A DNA stretch of 64,000 bases from Porphyra umbilicalis (lineage: Eukaryota; Rhodophyta; Bangiophyceae; Bangiales; Bangiaceae): assembly GCA_002049455.2 (NCBI GenBank), contig KV918796.1, forward strand, positions 1 to 64,000, written 5' to 3'. Every line of letters begins with the position of its first letter. Position 1 is the first letter of the stretch. The notes beneath the pieces are model-generated. The model saw only the letters and a list, made by a program, of their open reading frames with translations, made no database searches and was not told the DNA's origin. This document shows, one piece after another, positions 53,162-63,462 of this stretch. The position numbers and the translations under genes are program-made.

Positions 53162-53612
53162 ACTGCTGATCTCTAAAACTTGGCGGTTGCAGAGTGGTTG
53201 CAATCATTCAACAGCGTACATGGACCAATAGAAAGGCTAGAAATCATGTGAGTTCCTTACACAATCTCCTCATGCAGCTCTGCGCACTGGAAACGCACAT
53301 CAGGAGCTCAAGAAATCTGAAGAAGTTTGTTGATCTCATGAGAAATCACAGGTCTGTCTCAGAACCCTCTCCATGCCCTCTTCAGGCCCAAGCGAGCGGC
53401 TCAAAAATCTCAGGAAATCTCATTGTGGGTTGCAATGGCTCTGCGTGACTACTGCAAGACACGTTGATTGGCTTGCAAGATTACTGGCGGCAACTCCCAG
53501 CCAATAGTTTGATCGTGGCTTATCAAACAGCCAATCCGACTTCGTTTCCATGCTGCGTCGTCGGCTCGGCCTCCCTTCTCTCTGCAACCGCCATTTCTTA
53601 GAGGTTAGCAAT
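53162..53612 (+). mobile_element. 450-bp MITE family A, copy 2
   Basis: Same family and orientation as 29,873-30,324, similar along its whole length, with imperfect terminal inverted repeats (left CTGCTGATCTC, right complement ATTGCTAACCTC). No target duplication is evident. Confidence 0.85.
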
Positions 53613-53958
53613 AGCATCGAACGGTGACTCGAGACCGACAACCCAGGGGCGGACTAACCAGATGACTGGCACCGCCCCTCTCTCCTTCTGGCACTCATTG
53701 ACCGCAGCGTCGCGGCAGCAAACAGTCTGAACAGACAGCACTTCTGTTCGAATGTCCATTTCGAACAGACCTTCAACGGACGGGACTTCTGTTTTACACT
53801 GGTACAGGTGCACTGATCTCGCACGCGAGTTCACAAAAAAAAAACGGGCCGATCTGCCGAGACAAGCCCCGTTGACGGCCTCACTAAGGGCATCGCCTTG
53901 GTAAGGGGTTCTGCCGTAGCCGCTTGGTAAGATGTAATGCCGATCATAACAGTTGGAC
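53613..53958. other. Spacer with GAACAG motif cluster
   Basis: Contains TCTGAACAGACAG and TTCGAACAGACC words (53,715-53,800) and an A-run near 53,834-53,844. No gene. Confidence 0.4.
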
Positions 53959-54329
53959 TAGGGTTTCACACGACGCCCCTATTTCGGGGGCGCGACGGAT
54001 AAGATGCCATTCTGACGCCCCATTAAGCAGCCAAAACGCCCTCACGACGCCTCAAGTAGCACCCTTAATAATCGCAATATGGGTCAAGTGGCACCCATAT
54101 TTTGCAATCTTACGTCGTTTTTGTGTCAAGACTGGGTGCCTGTCCCCAACCAAGGTGCACAGCCGCCACCGGCTGAATCATGTAGCCCCCCCTGATAACT
54201 TTCTCTTCACGACGCATTGCTGACGCCCTTTTGAGTTGGGGCGCTCGGGGCGCACGACGCCCGAATGACGCCCTGGTGACGCCCTTTACGACGCCCATAA
54301 CGACGCCCCGGGCGTTCTGAGCAACCCTA
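53959..54329. mobile_element. 371-bp MITE with GGGCGTC arrays, copy 2 (inverted)
   Basis: The inverse of 28,989-29,358, starting TAGGGTTTC and ending GCAACCCTA, with dense GACGCCC words at both ends. The flanking 8-mers AGTTGGAC and CTTCGGAC agree at five positions, so the duplication is eroded, consistent with an older insertion than copy 1. Confidence 0.85.
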
Positions 54330-54849
54330 CTTCGGACAGCATATTGAAAAACCAGTACATTTTTGTTGAGCCCGGACCTGGAGAATTGCATCCTCCTAAC
54401 CGCTCCAGCTCATGTGGCGCCACGTTACATCGCTACAAAAATGGCCACGGTTCTCTTCTACGCGCTTGCCCTGACTGCACCAGCAACACTGCTCTCGGCG
54501 TGCCAATAGAGGGCACGACGGACAGCGAAGCCAGATGCAAACAAAACTGTCTCGCACTACAGAAACCCGGCACGAAACATGTAAGACAGGGAAAACAAAA
54601 GCACACACGACCTCAATGCGCGCATTCTGGGCAGCAACCACCTGACGACGGCGTTGAGCCCCCCACTAAAACAAACAACCCGCGCACAACAGAGAGAAGG
54701 AAACAATAACAACAAAGGAATGGCAAAGGAGGGGACAGGGACCTGGCCAGTGCGAATCGACCGAGTCATCAGAGCCGTCAAAACACCTGATAGGTAGGCA
54801 CAGGGACAGTAGACGTAACTCAGCGGCGAGCGGCATCGTAAACCCGCCA
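54330..54849. other. Spacer downstream of the minus-strand gene
   Basis: Mixed composition, short frames, no recognised features; it may contain 3' UTR of the gene to the right. Confidence 0.35.
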
Positions 54850-55374
54850 CTAGGCGGCGTACTCATCGGAGACGGAACGATTCGCCTCGTTTTCATCATC
54901 ATCGACGACATGTTGGCGCTGGCGCTCCGCCTCGCGTGCGGCTTGCGACGCCGGTCGGAACGGGTAGCCAGTGAGGAGAGGCGCGAGACGCATAGCGTGT
55001 GGAAGGGTCGGCAGGACGACGCCGGCCTGGGGCTCAGGGCGAGTGAGACCACTGGGCGCTGGTGTCTTCGCAGCAGGAACAGTAGGCGGCGGTGCAGCAA
55101 CCACAACAGCGACGTCCGCCTGCACCAGATGACGGCGGCGATTGGCGCCGTCGAGCAGCTGCAGGCCGTCGTGTATGACAGCGTCCTTGGGCAAAAAATC
55201 ATGAAAAATGATGAGCTCGCGCCTGTACAAGGAGCGGTGGCCCTGGTTCAGGAGTTCCTGCCCCACTGTGACTGGGGACAGACCAGCGCGGGCGCGAGTG
55301 TAGGAGCGCACCTTCACAGTCAGACACGAACAAGTAACGGATAACCACCATGAAGCGCCATCAAGCGTTGACAC
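54850..55374 (-). CDS. Unrecognised ORF, possibly a terminal exon
   Basis: 174 codons open, entered at GTG with a stop just upstream, so it must be a separate ORF or be reached by splicing. It begins with Trp/Ser-rich then basic sequence (ELLNQGHRSLYRRELIIFHDF, given here as RRELIIFHDFLPKDAV) and ends in an acidic tail (DDDENEANRS). A neighbouring frame (LFDMPMCQRLMALHGGYPLL, about 55,390-55,330) also looks coding, hinting at an intron between them. Function unknown. Confidence 0.35.
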   Translation of the reverse strand: MSTLDGASWWLSVTCSCLTVKVRSYTRARAGLSPVTVGQELLNQGHRSLYRRELIIFHDFLPKDAVIHDGLQLLDGANRRRHLVQADVAVVVAAPPPTVPAAKTPAPSGLTRPEPQAGVVLPTLPHAMRLAPLLTGYPFRPASQAAREAERQRQHVVDDDENEANRSVSDEYAA

Positions 55375-55554
55375 ATAGGCATGTCAAAGAGGGAGAGGCA
55401 GTAGCTGGTGTGCACTGTCGACAACCTCCTGATAGCGAGTAGCAGGAAGAATCTGACCGGAGCACGCCAATACAGGTCCACGTCAGCAGCAGCACACCGT
55501 CATTCAAGACAAACATGGGGGCAAGGCACACAAGCTTACTCGGAAGGAAACAAT

Positions 55555-58440
55555 CTAAAAGTGCCCGTAAAGGAATCGGATAACCGGCACGGACTTGTAA
55601 CGACCCGACCAGGTGATCATCCACGACATTCTTTGAATTTCCTTGACCACCTTGGCCAAGGCGTCAAGCATTGCTAGTCGGCCGTGGGCGTCCTTCAAGA
55701 ACGCGTCGTCTCGCAGCAGCTCCACAGACTCGTCGCCAAACAGCTTCAGGACGCGTCGAATAGAAGAAGTTGAGGGGGAGCTCCAACTTCCCGTGCCTTT
55801 CAGTTCATGGATGTGCTTGACGTACGCAGCAGTGGCGACGGAGGTCAGCGAGCCGTTGCGGTGGCCAAAGATGCGCTTCAAGTACTGGTGATCCACGATG
55901 AGCGCCATCCCCTTCGCCGGCTTGCGCACCGGCAGCATTATTTTCTGCTGCAACTTCGATGCGGTGTCCGACTCGGACATCTTCATCACGCCAGCGGCAA
56001 CGCTCAGCAGCGGAGCGTTGATAACGGCCATAGACGGATAAACCTCGGCCGAGGTAAAGGCCGCGCGAATCTCGGCCACTAGCGCCTCAAGCAGCAACAC
56101 CTGTTCAGAGAAAGGCCAGAGCCGTGGCAGCCGACAGTGTGCCGAGGCGTGTCAGATGCTGGGGGAGGGTCATACCCCACAGCACGAATGCTCCCGTCCC
56201 CACTCACACGTACAACAGTGAACATACGTTGATATCGCGAATGACGGTTGTCGAGTTGGTGTCAGCAGTACCAGCATCTCCGTCCCCCGTGCGTGCCGTC
56301 GACAGACGGTCGCCGAGGTCGGCAAGCGCACTATGCAACAGAGTCAAGCGCTCCACCACGACCCCGTCACGTGACCCGGAACCGTTGGAGGCGGCGGCAA
56401 CACCGTCAATACGCCGAAGTGTCGAAGCAGATTGGGACTTAACAACCATGAGCTCTGCGCGTGTTCGCATCAGCTCTAGACACACAGACGAAAAGCTGTT
56501 GCGCACGACGTGATGGATGTCACGAGCTGTAGTCACATCCAACTCGTGCTGCACTTGAGAAGCCGGAGTCTCAGCCGCAGCGGCTGCGCGCGAAGCGCGC
56601 GTGGCGCTGTAACAATGGCGCCGCGCCGAGCCAAGGTGGGTGCTTCTAGGCGACGCCGTCGGGGAAATCGGCGGCGTGATATACGACGCCACGAGCGCAT
56701 CGTCGTCCATGTCGCTACTGCTTTCGTCTTCGTCTCGTGTTGAAAAAAGAAAGGCGTCAATAGTCCGCTGGGCTGAAGTGGAGCGACGAGGCAGAGACAG
56801 GGGGCGGGTCGCGGTGCGCGACTGCACCACACAAGAGCTCGCAGTAACCGGCCCAGGACCAGTATTCTGCGTGAGAGGCGGAGCCGCCGACGGAAGACCA
56901 CGGTCCGCCGATGAGCGCTGCGAAGCAGCAAGAACGGACTGAGCTTCGGGAAACCATAAGGCGGCGTGGCACAAGCGTGGATTGCGGCTTCGCGCGGCTA
57001 GCTGTTGAGCCAGCTCATCTGCCGCGCTCGACATGCGTACCGCCGGGGGCGCCACGGACGCCACCCCTTCGCCACCGTGCTGCCGCGGCTTCGAACGCTT
57101 GCCAAGGATGCTTTTCTCCTGCTGCTTGGCGCCGTCCGGTGCGGCAGACGCCGATGATTGGGTGTTGTCCGCCGGCACACAAGTAGGACTGCTTGCCGCC
57201 GTATTGCCCTCTTGCGCCATCAGGGAGCCAGTATTAGCAACCACAGCTGGTACTGCGCTGATGACAGCATCACCGATGTCATGGGCCACATTGGCTTCAG
57301 ATCTGTCTGCTGCAGTGACGCTATCGACTCCGTCAAAGTCGCTGTCGCGGACGACTTCCTCAATCGTCACATTCCCGTTGTCAGAACTGTTCGACGGGTA
57401 AGTGCGCGGAGGCGTCGGGGGATTCGCACTCGCGCCTGCTACCTGCAAGACAGGCGCCTTGCGCACGAACCCACGCGGGTGGACGCGAGGAAGTCTCCGG
57501 TACTTGTCTGTGCGGAACGGCGAGCGCTGGGGCGGCGGCATTGCCACCGTGACCGGAGCACCGAGTGCCATTGGCGTCCGCGTCTCGGAGCGCTCGTTCC
57601 CGGATAGGTCCGCGACCGTGTCGAGATTCGACGCGGCCGGTGCCATCGTCTTCCTGTGATCATTTCCAGGGACTGACAGTGCCGCTGCAGCTGCTGGCGG
57701 CCACTGTATCTGATGCTGCGCCTCGCAAGCAGCGACAATTGAGGCAACAATGTCGTGGCTTTCACAGCCCGCCGCTTGCATGCGGGCCATCACTTCCAGA
57801 CGAGCGCCTTTGGCGGCCTTCGCGACTGTCATCTGGCGGCCGACCGGCACAGCCGCCCCGCCGAGCGACTTCGCCCCTCTGCTCGACACCACCCTACGAC
57901 CCGACATGGATCCGTCGCCCAATGCCGCCCCACCGAGAGACTCCACATTGTCGACAGACGATAACTTGCCGCCCAAGGCCGCCTCGCCGAGAGACGCCAC
58001 TTTGCCGACAGACAACAACTCGCCGCCCGACGCCGCTCTGCCAAGAGACGCCACCTAGCCGACAGACGGCACCTTGTGAATGAGCTTTGCCGCCACGGCC
58101 GGCGCTGAACCGTGAGTGGCCTCGGCCTCCTCCTCCCGTACCTTCTTCTTCTGGTCTAACAGCACAACACCCAGTGCACTACTGACCTTGAGCAGCTGCG
58201 GCGGCGGTCCGGCAGTCTCAGAGCCAGAAATGAACGAAAGCGCAGTTGTCGCCCACGACGCCGGGTCGTCCACGTCAATAGGCACTTAGGCCTCACGCAG
58301 GGCCTTGGAATTACCGCCGTAGGTTGACGTCGCGACATCACAGTCAAGATCCAGCGCGGCCACGTAAAGAACATCTAGCTGCGCCTCAGTCTCGTGGCTT
58401 GGGCGGGACGTGAATCCGTCGTCGGCGTTGTCAGTGACAG
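55555..58440 (-). CDS. Unrecognised spliced gene with two in-frame stops
   Basis: An intron is well supported: donor ATCAAC|GTATGT after 56,228 and acceptor CTCTGAACAG before 56,100, 127 bp, phase 0, with both exons open across it. Exon 2 (56,100-55,555) encodes a helical, basic ~180-residue segment (VLKLFGDESVELLRDDAF). Exon 1 is Ser/Ala-rich and disordered, with a helical end (ELMRTRAELMVVKSQ). Going upstream, the same frame stays protein-like to about 58,440 but contains TAG at 58,057-58,055 and TAA at about 58,288. No in-frame ATG was seen there, so either introns remove the stops or the gene is decaying. I do not recognise the family. Confidence 0.5.
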
Positions 58441-58618
58441 AGAGCCTTATCGCCGAAAGAGGCAGGCAACAGGGTCACGTGAGTAAATAGAGAGTGGGCG
58501 GGGGGACGGGAGGGCGCTTGTGCTCGAACGAGGACAACAAAATGACAAGGGTTGGATGGCAGCGCAGAGAGGGGAAGGAGTGGCAAAGAATGAATGCACC
58601 AGGAGTGACCGTACCAGC

Positions 58619-58626
58619 TTTATATA
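58619..58626 (-). promoter_or_regulatory. Candidate TATA box
   Basis: TATATAAA on the minus strand, about 180 bases upstream of the first protein-like codons of the minus-strand gene, in an otherwise GC-rich area. It is the best core-promoter candidate in the window. Confidence 0.5.
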
Positions 58627-59592
58627 ACCCACCGGCAGTAGCTGGCGGCGCAGCTGACACTGCCTTACCGACACTCCGCGGCACGTGCACGGCACAAAGA
58701 GCACGGGATTTATGTTTTTTAAGACTCAGACCCAAAGCGGCTCGCGTAGCGGCAGCAACCCTCAAATGGGTGAGGGGGATATGTCGAGACAATCAACAAT
58801 GGCCTCCCGCCGAGTCAATCACGCTACATGCAGATTCTGGGCACCCGTGGTGCTATGAAGCGGAGCGTGGTGCAATGAAGCGGCCTGTCACGGTGGAGGT
58901 GTCTGCATGTCAGCGTTCGTTTGCAAGTGGCCACCAAGCGACTAGAAGGCGGATCACTGGTGCGCCTTACCACGCGGCAAGCTGCCCGGCGTACCACAGA
59001 CAACTTCAAGTGCCCTGACGTGGCACCTAGAGTGGTAAAAAAACACCATGCATCAACATTGTCGTAGGCACGAGAGCCGGCCCCCACTGGCGTAATGACG
59101 AGGCCCATTGTAGGTCCGTTTCGGCACCAGAGGCAGTCCAGGGCCACTCGTCAAGAGCAGCTTTCTCCACCGTGCACGTGGCAGTAGTGGAACGTAGGTG
59201 ACACGCTAAATGTGGCGACGAAGAGGCTTGTGTACATTCTACCGAGTGCATCGTTTGATGCCCTGGGCATCATTTGATGCACTTTTGTTGCGCTTTCTTT
59301 TTCGTGCTTTCCGGCCTCGTACGCTCCTTTTGTCAACAGAAAAGGACTCAGAGATGTATCAATACTCTTGGAAGAACTCAGAGCCATTGTATCACGGGTA
59401 CAGAAAAAGGGGAGTTAAACCGTCGTTGTCTGGCCCTGTGAGAGGGTGCATCAATTAATGCACCACCAAGCATCATTTGATGCCACTAAGAGATAGAATA
59501 GTCTCTTGGTCGTGGGTGGCGAGGAACAGGACGAGTGGGACCCCTCTGGTAGTTGGTCGCTCCAACAAGGTCCGAGATCGTGGGTGTCAGTT
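58627..59592. other. Spacer with GCATCA/TGATGC cluster
   Basis: No gene. At 59,245-59,495 inverted words GCATCATTTGATGC recur at both ends of a ~245-bp stretch, suggesting a small TIR element with undefined ends. Confidence 0.4.
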
Positions 59593-60043
59593 ATTGCTAA
59601 CCTGAAAAATATGGCGGTTACAGGGAGAACGGAGGCCGAGCCGACGACGCAGCATAGAAACGAAGTCGGATTGGCTGTTTGATAAGCCACGATCAAACTA
59701 TTGGCTGGGAGTTGCCGCCAGTAATCTTGCAAGCCAATCAACGTGTCTTGCAGGAGTCACGCAGAGCCATTGCAACCCACAATGAGATTTCCTGAGATTT
59801 TTGAGCCGCTCGCTTGGGCCTGAAGAGGGCATGGAGAGGGTTCTGAGACAGACCTGTGATTTCTCATGAGATCAACAAACTTCTTCAGATTTCTTGAGCT
59901 CCTGATGTGCGTTTCCAGTGCGCAGAGCTGCATGAAGAGAGTGCGTAAGGAGCTCACATGGCTCCTAGCCTTTTCATTGGTCCACGTACGCCGTTAAATG
60001 ATTGCAACCACTCTGCAACCGCCATTTTTTGGATGTCAGCAAT
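59593..60043 (-). mobile_element. 450-bp MITE family A, copy 3 (inverted)
   Basis: Opposite orientation to the copies at 29,873 and 53,162, with ends ATTGCTAACCTG and, on the complement, ATTGCTGACATCC. It is closest to the 53,162 copy over the interior. Confidence 0.85.
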
Positions 60044-61767
60044 TCATGGAGTTTCTGTCGTTTTCAGCATTTCAACAGTCTATCGGATCAACTCGTAACA
60101 TGCTTCGAAAAGTGAATCACGGCACACACCAACGACATTGCGTATAAGAAGCACAGACGGTGCTATACTTCTACTCAAAAACAGACTCCACTGCGCGGTC
60201 GCTAAGTAATTGGCGGTAGTTGGCGGTGCCAACGTAGTTCGGTTGCGCACCGCAGGCACAGTGGGGTCGCTCGGAACCGCCCGAGACAGAGGACAGGAGA
60301 TGCAGGAACGGATTGCAGGACTGGCCTAGGGCATCGCGCCCCGTCCTGTCGCCCAACGTGGTACCAGCTCATGGAGAGTCCCTCGCGGGACAGTGGACAG
60401 GACTATGTTCGTTGCCGTTCGTGTTTTGGTGCCATTGGCAGCTCGGGAGGCGAGCCTGCCGGACGCCATGAGTTGCAATCTGCGGTGCTTAGGTCCTGCG
60501 GTGGTCCCTGCCCAGCTAACGTCTCTGGTATCCTCCTAAAAGAGAGTTGTTCTGATCCGTGGTGATATTAGACATCTGACACTGTCGCGCGGTGCTCGTC
60601 CCACCCTCCGTTCCCTCGTGGCGCGTTATTGTTTTCACCGCTTATCCGTTGCGGTCTTGCGTAGATTGACTCAGTATGGTCACAAGCACTGGACTGGGTC
60701 CGTTTCACCGCTTAGCTCCCCCACCCGTGATGTGGTATTAATAACGTTAGTTCAATTACCAGTGTACTGAGACCGACCGTAGCCAAGCAGTAAAGCGAGT
60801 TCTATCGCCGTCGCGGCGAGAAAGAAAGACCTTTTGTTGAAGGGCATCCGATGGGGAGCCGGGGGGTGCCCACGACGGCGACCCCGGACCCACGGTGGTT
60901 TAATACAAACAACGGCACTGGTTGACCGACCATCCGATCAAGCGATCGTAATGAGTGCCGGCAGACAGATACGACAGGCAAGCAATAAAAAATAAACAAT
61001 GCGGAAGTAACCCCCCAAAGGGCGTGCCACAAGCCGAGTCACACACATGCGTGGATTCGGCCAGTCAAGGGGGCTACTCGTGGCTAATTGCCAATTGGTA
61101 GCAGAGATATGCTACATACCTCCAACGCGAGATTCGAACCGTCCCGGTGAGATCCGAGGATGGTGAAACCCGATTTGGCGATCGCGGCCTCTTACGGGCC
61201 CGCGCGGGCGCAGCCGCCCAGGCGGCGGGAGCCGTGGGGGGGGGGGGGGGGCGCGCCGCCCAGTCCCGATTGGGGGGAGGTGGCGGTTCGCCGTCGTCGG
61301 TCGCGACCGTCCCGCCACACACGCGTGGGCGTGGGTGGCGGGCAGCTGACGCTGCGGGTCCGACCGGCGCTTGCGCGTACGCGCGCCCTCGCAGGCGAGT
61401 CGGCGTCGGCGTCGGCGTGGTGGCCAGACGGCCGGTTGACAGGCGACGAGCGTCGGGGTTAAGACCCATTGGTGCGCGGTTGCGTCGTGCAACACGTGTT
61501 GGGTCGACCGTCGTCGGCGCCGAGTGGCGCCTCCTTCGTCGGGGGTTTGACTACCCCGACGACACGGCGAAAGCCGGGACGCGGGTCCGTGGTGCCGAGC
61601 GTGGGGGTGGGGTTCACACCTCCAGGCCGGTTAGCACCGAGGCGTGCGCGCGGGGCAGCACCAGCTGGGTGGTTGTCGTCGTGACGGCAGGCGCCGCCCT
61701 CGTCGGGGTGTTGACTCCCCCGACGACACGGCGGAAGCCGGGGTGCGGGTCCGCGTTGTGTCGGCAC
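60044..61767. other. Long spacer without a recognised gene
   Basis: 60,044-61,140 is mixed composition with short frames only. From 61,147 a plus-strand frame is open for 231 codons into the next element but is Arg/Gly/Val-rich and unrecognised, with a G-run near 61,235-61,251. A ~41-bp direct repeat (CCGACGACACGGCG core) lies at about 61,547-61,589 and 61,713-61,753. No RNA gene could be folded. Confidence 0.35.
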
Positions 61768-62723
61768 CAGGGGCTTTTGAATCTGTCACTTTTCATAGAA
61801 TCTGAATATACTCCAGTTGCGCTGACATGCACTCAGATTTGAGTTTTTGATGATATCATGTATCTGGATTCGGATCTGACCTCGTCGGTCGGATTCAGGA
61901 TCAGCATTATATTCGGATATGTTATCGCTCCGATTTCGATTATAATCTGTGTACCTAGAGTGAGTATATTCCGTTCGAGGACACTTCTGCGCAAATAGGG
62001 ATCGACGCATGTACCAACGAGAGGTTTTCCGACGACGCCGGCAACACAGTCTAGCGCCAGCCAACGTACGTTTTGAGGTGGTGTCAATCTCCTGGGAAAC
62101 TGGAGTGGTATGGTGTACCTGCACAATTCCAGCGTGCAAACTAAAATCTACAATCTCGTCGTCGGACACAGAAAGATTTGTGGTGCTGCGGGCAGTGGTC
62201 CCCAAGTCACGAAGAGTGCTCGTCGGTGTGCAACAGTGGTCGACGCTGGAGGGTGTTGTGACAGCAAAGAGGCGCAGTTTTTATGCGACGAGAAGCAGGG
62301 CGGCAGGGCTGCTCCTCACGCGAACGGGATAGGAGCATGCTGCGGATACCAAAACAACTTCACGTCGTGGTCCGGGCATCCGGCTCAGGTGTACCAGACA
62401 CATTTCTCTCTTAGTTGCGAAGGTCCAGCCCCTATCGCATATCTGGTAGCCAACATTGGCATCTTGTTCGCCTGCGGCGTCGCAAGGGCTGCCCCAGACT
62501 GTTGTTGTAGCGCACAGCCGATTCCGGGAGTCGGATAAACTCAGGCAAAGTATCGCCACTCTGATTACATTATATCCTGACCTCAGAGAGTTATTAAGGC
62601 ACATTATATTCGTCGGTGCATGGACAGAGTACATTAAGAATACGCAGCTACGGCATGAATATTGATATATCCGAGTATACTGTGCGGATATATCTAGCTC
62701 AACTTTATCCACCTCAGCCCCTG
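61768..62723. mobile_element. 956-bp non-autonomous hAT
   Basis: The ends CAGGGGCT...AGCCCCTG are flanked by a perfect 8-bp duplication GTCGGCAC (61,760-61,767; 62,724-62,731). The subterminal regions are AT-rich with ATATCCG/CGGATATA words like those of the 7.5-kb hAT, so that transposase is a plausible driver. No transposase is encoded. The left ~210 bp is almost identical to 63,463-63,672. Confidence 0.94.
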
Positions 62724-62731
62724 GTCGGCAC

Positions 62732-63462
62732 GGGGCCATCCCGTGTCCCCGTGCTCACGCACAGGTCGCTGCCTAACGGCAAGGTTGAGTAGGGGTGCGT
62801 CGCCGCAAGGTGGCACACCGCGAGGTGGTGGGCCCGGTGAGTGTGGGATTGCGCGGGGTTGGGCGGGCGGCGCGCACGGCGGCAAGGGCGGCAAGCCCGG
62901 CGGCGACGGCGGCAAGGGCGGCAAGCGCTGCGGCAAGGGCGGCAAGCGCGGCAAGCCCGGCGGCGACGGCGGCAAGGGCGGCAAGCGCGGCAAGCCCGGC
63001 GGCGACAGCCAGGGTAAACACCCCCGAACGGCCAACGCGATGGCGGATTCAGCCGCGATGGCGGTGGACGTCGGCGTTGCCGGTGGCGGTGAGGCCATCG
63101 ACGGGGCGCATGCCGCCGCGGGGGGGCATCCGGAAGTGGATTGCTCCGCGGACCCGGAGGTCTTGCGCCAGTTTCGGCCCCGCGGCTCGTACTACGTGCA
63201 CGCGAACCCTGTGGAGGTGGTCGATGGGGTCCCGCGAGTCACCGACAACCGTCTGTACTAGATGTGCGTACGCAACCGCGCTCGTGCGCACACGCGCCGT
63301 ATGTACGCGCACTACGAGGCGCTGCCCGACTTCATCGACGTGATGGCGCAAGCCTGGTTGCCGGACCACGCGGGCGACCGCGTGGCCGAGGTCCATGGGG
63401 ACCCGTACTTTGGAAACCAGGGACCTCAGCGTCGTGTATACGAGGTGATGTCGTTTTGCAAC
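62732..63462 (+). pseudogene. Unrecognised gene fragment cut at both sides by hAT elements
   Basis: A plus-strand frame is open from about 62,743 (GTG) through a Gly/Lys repeat (KGGKPGGDGGKGGK type, 62,877-63,005) and an ordered-looking segment (SADPEVLRQFRPRGSYYVHA). It stops at TAG 63,259-63,261. The next codon is ATG and the same frame continues protein-like (MYAHYEALPDFIDVMAQAWL, DRVAEVHGDPYFGN) until the hAT at 63,463. This looks like one gene with a nonsense codon, truncated by the insertion. The first ATG before the stop is at 63,040. Family unknown. Confidence 0.4.

Noticed and set aside
61110-61150. B-box-like GGTTCGAATC on the minus strand
   Set aside because: The T-stem does not pair and no cloverleaf forms with the flanks.
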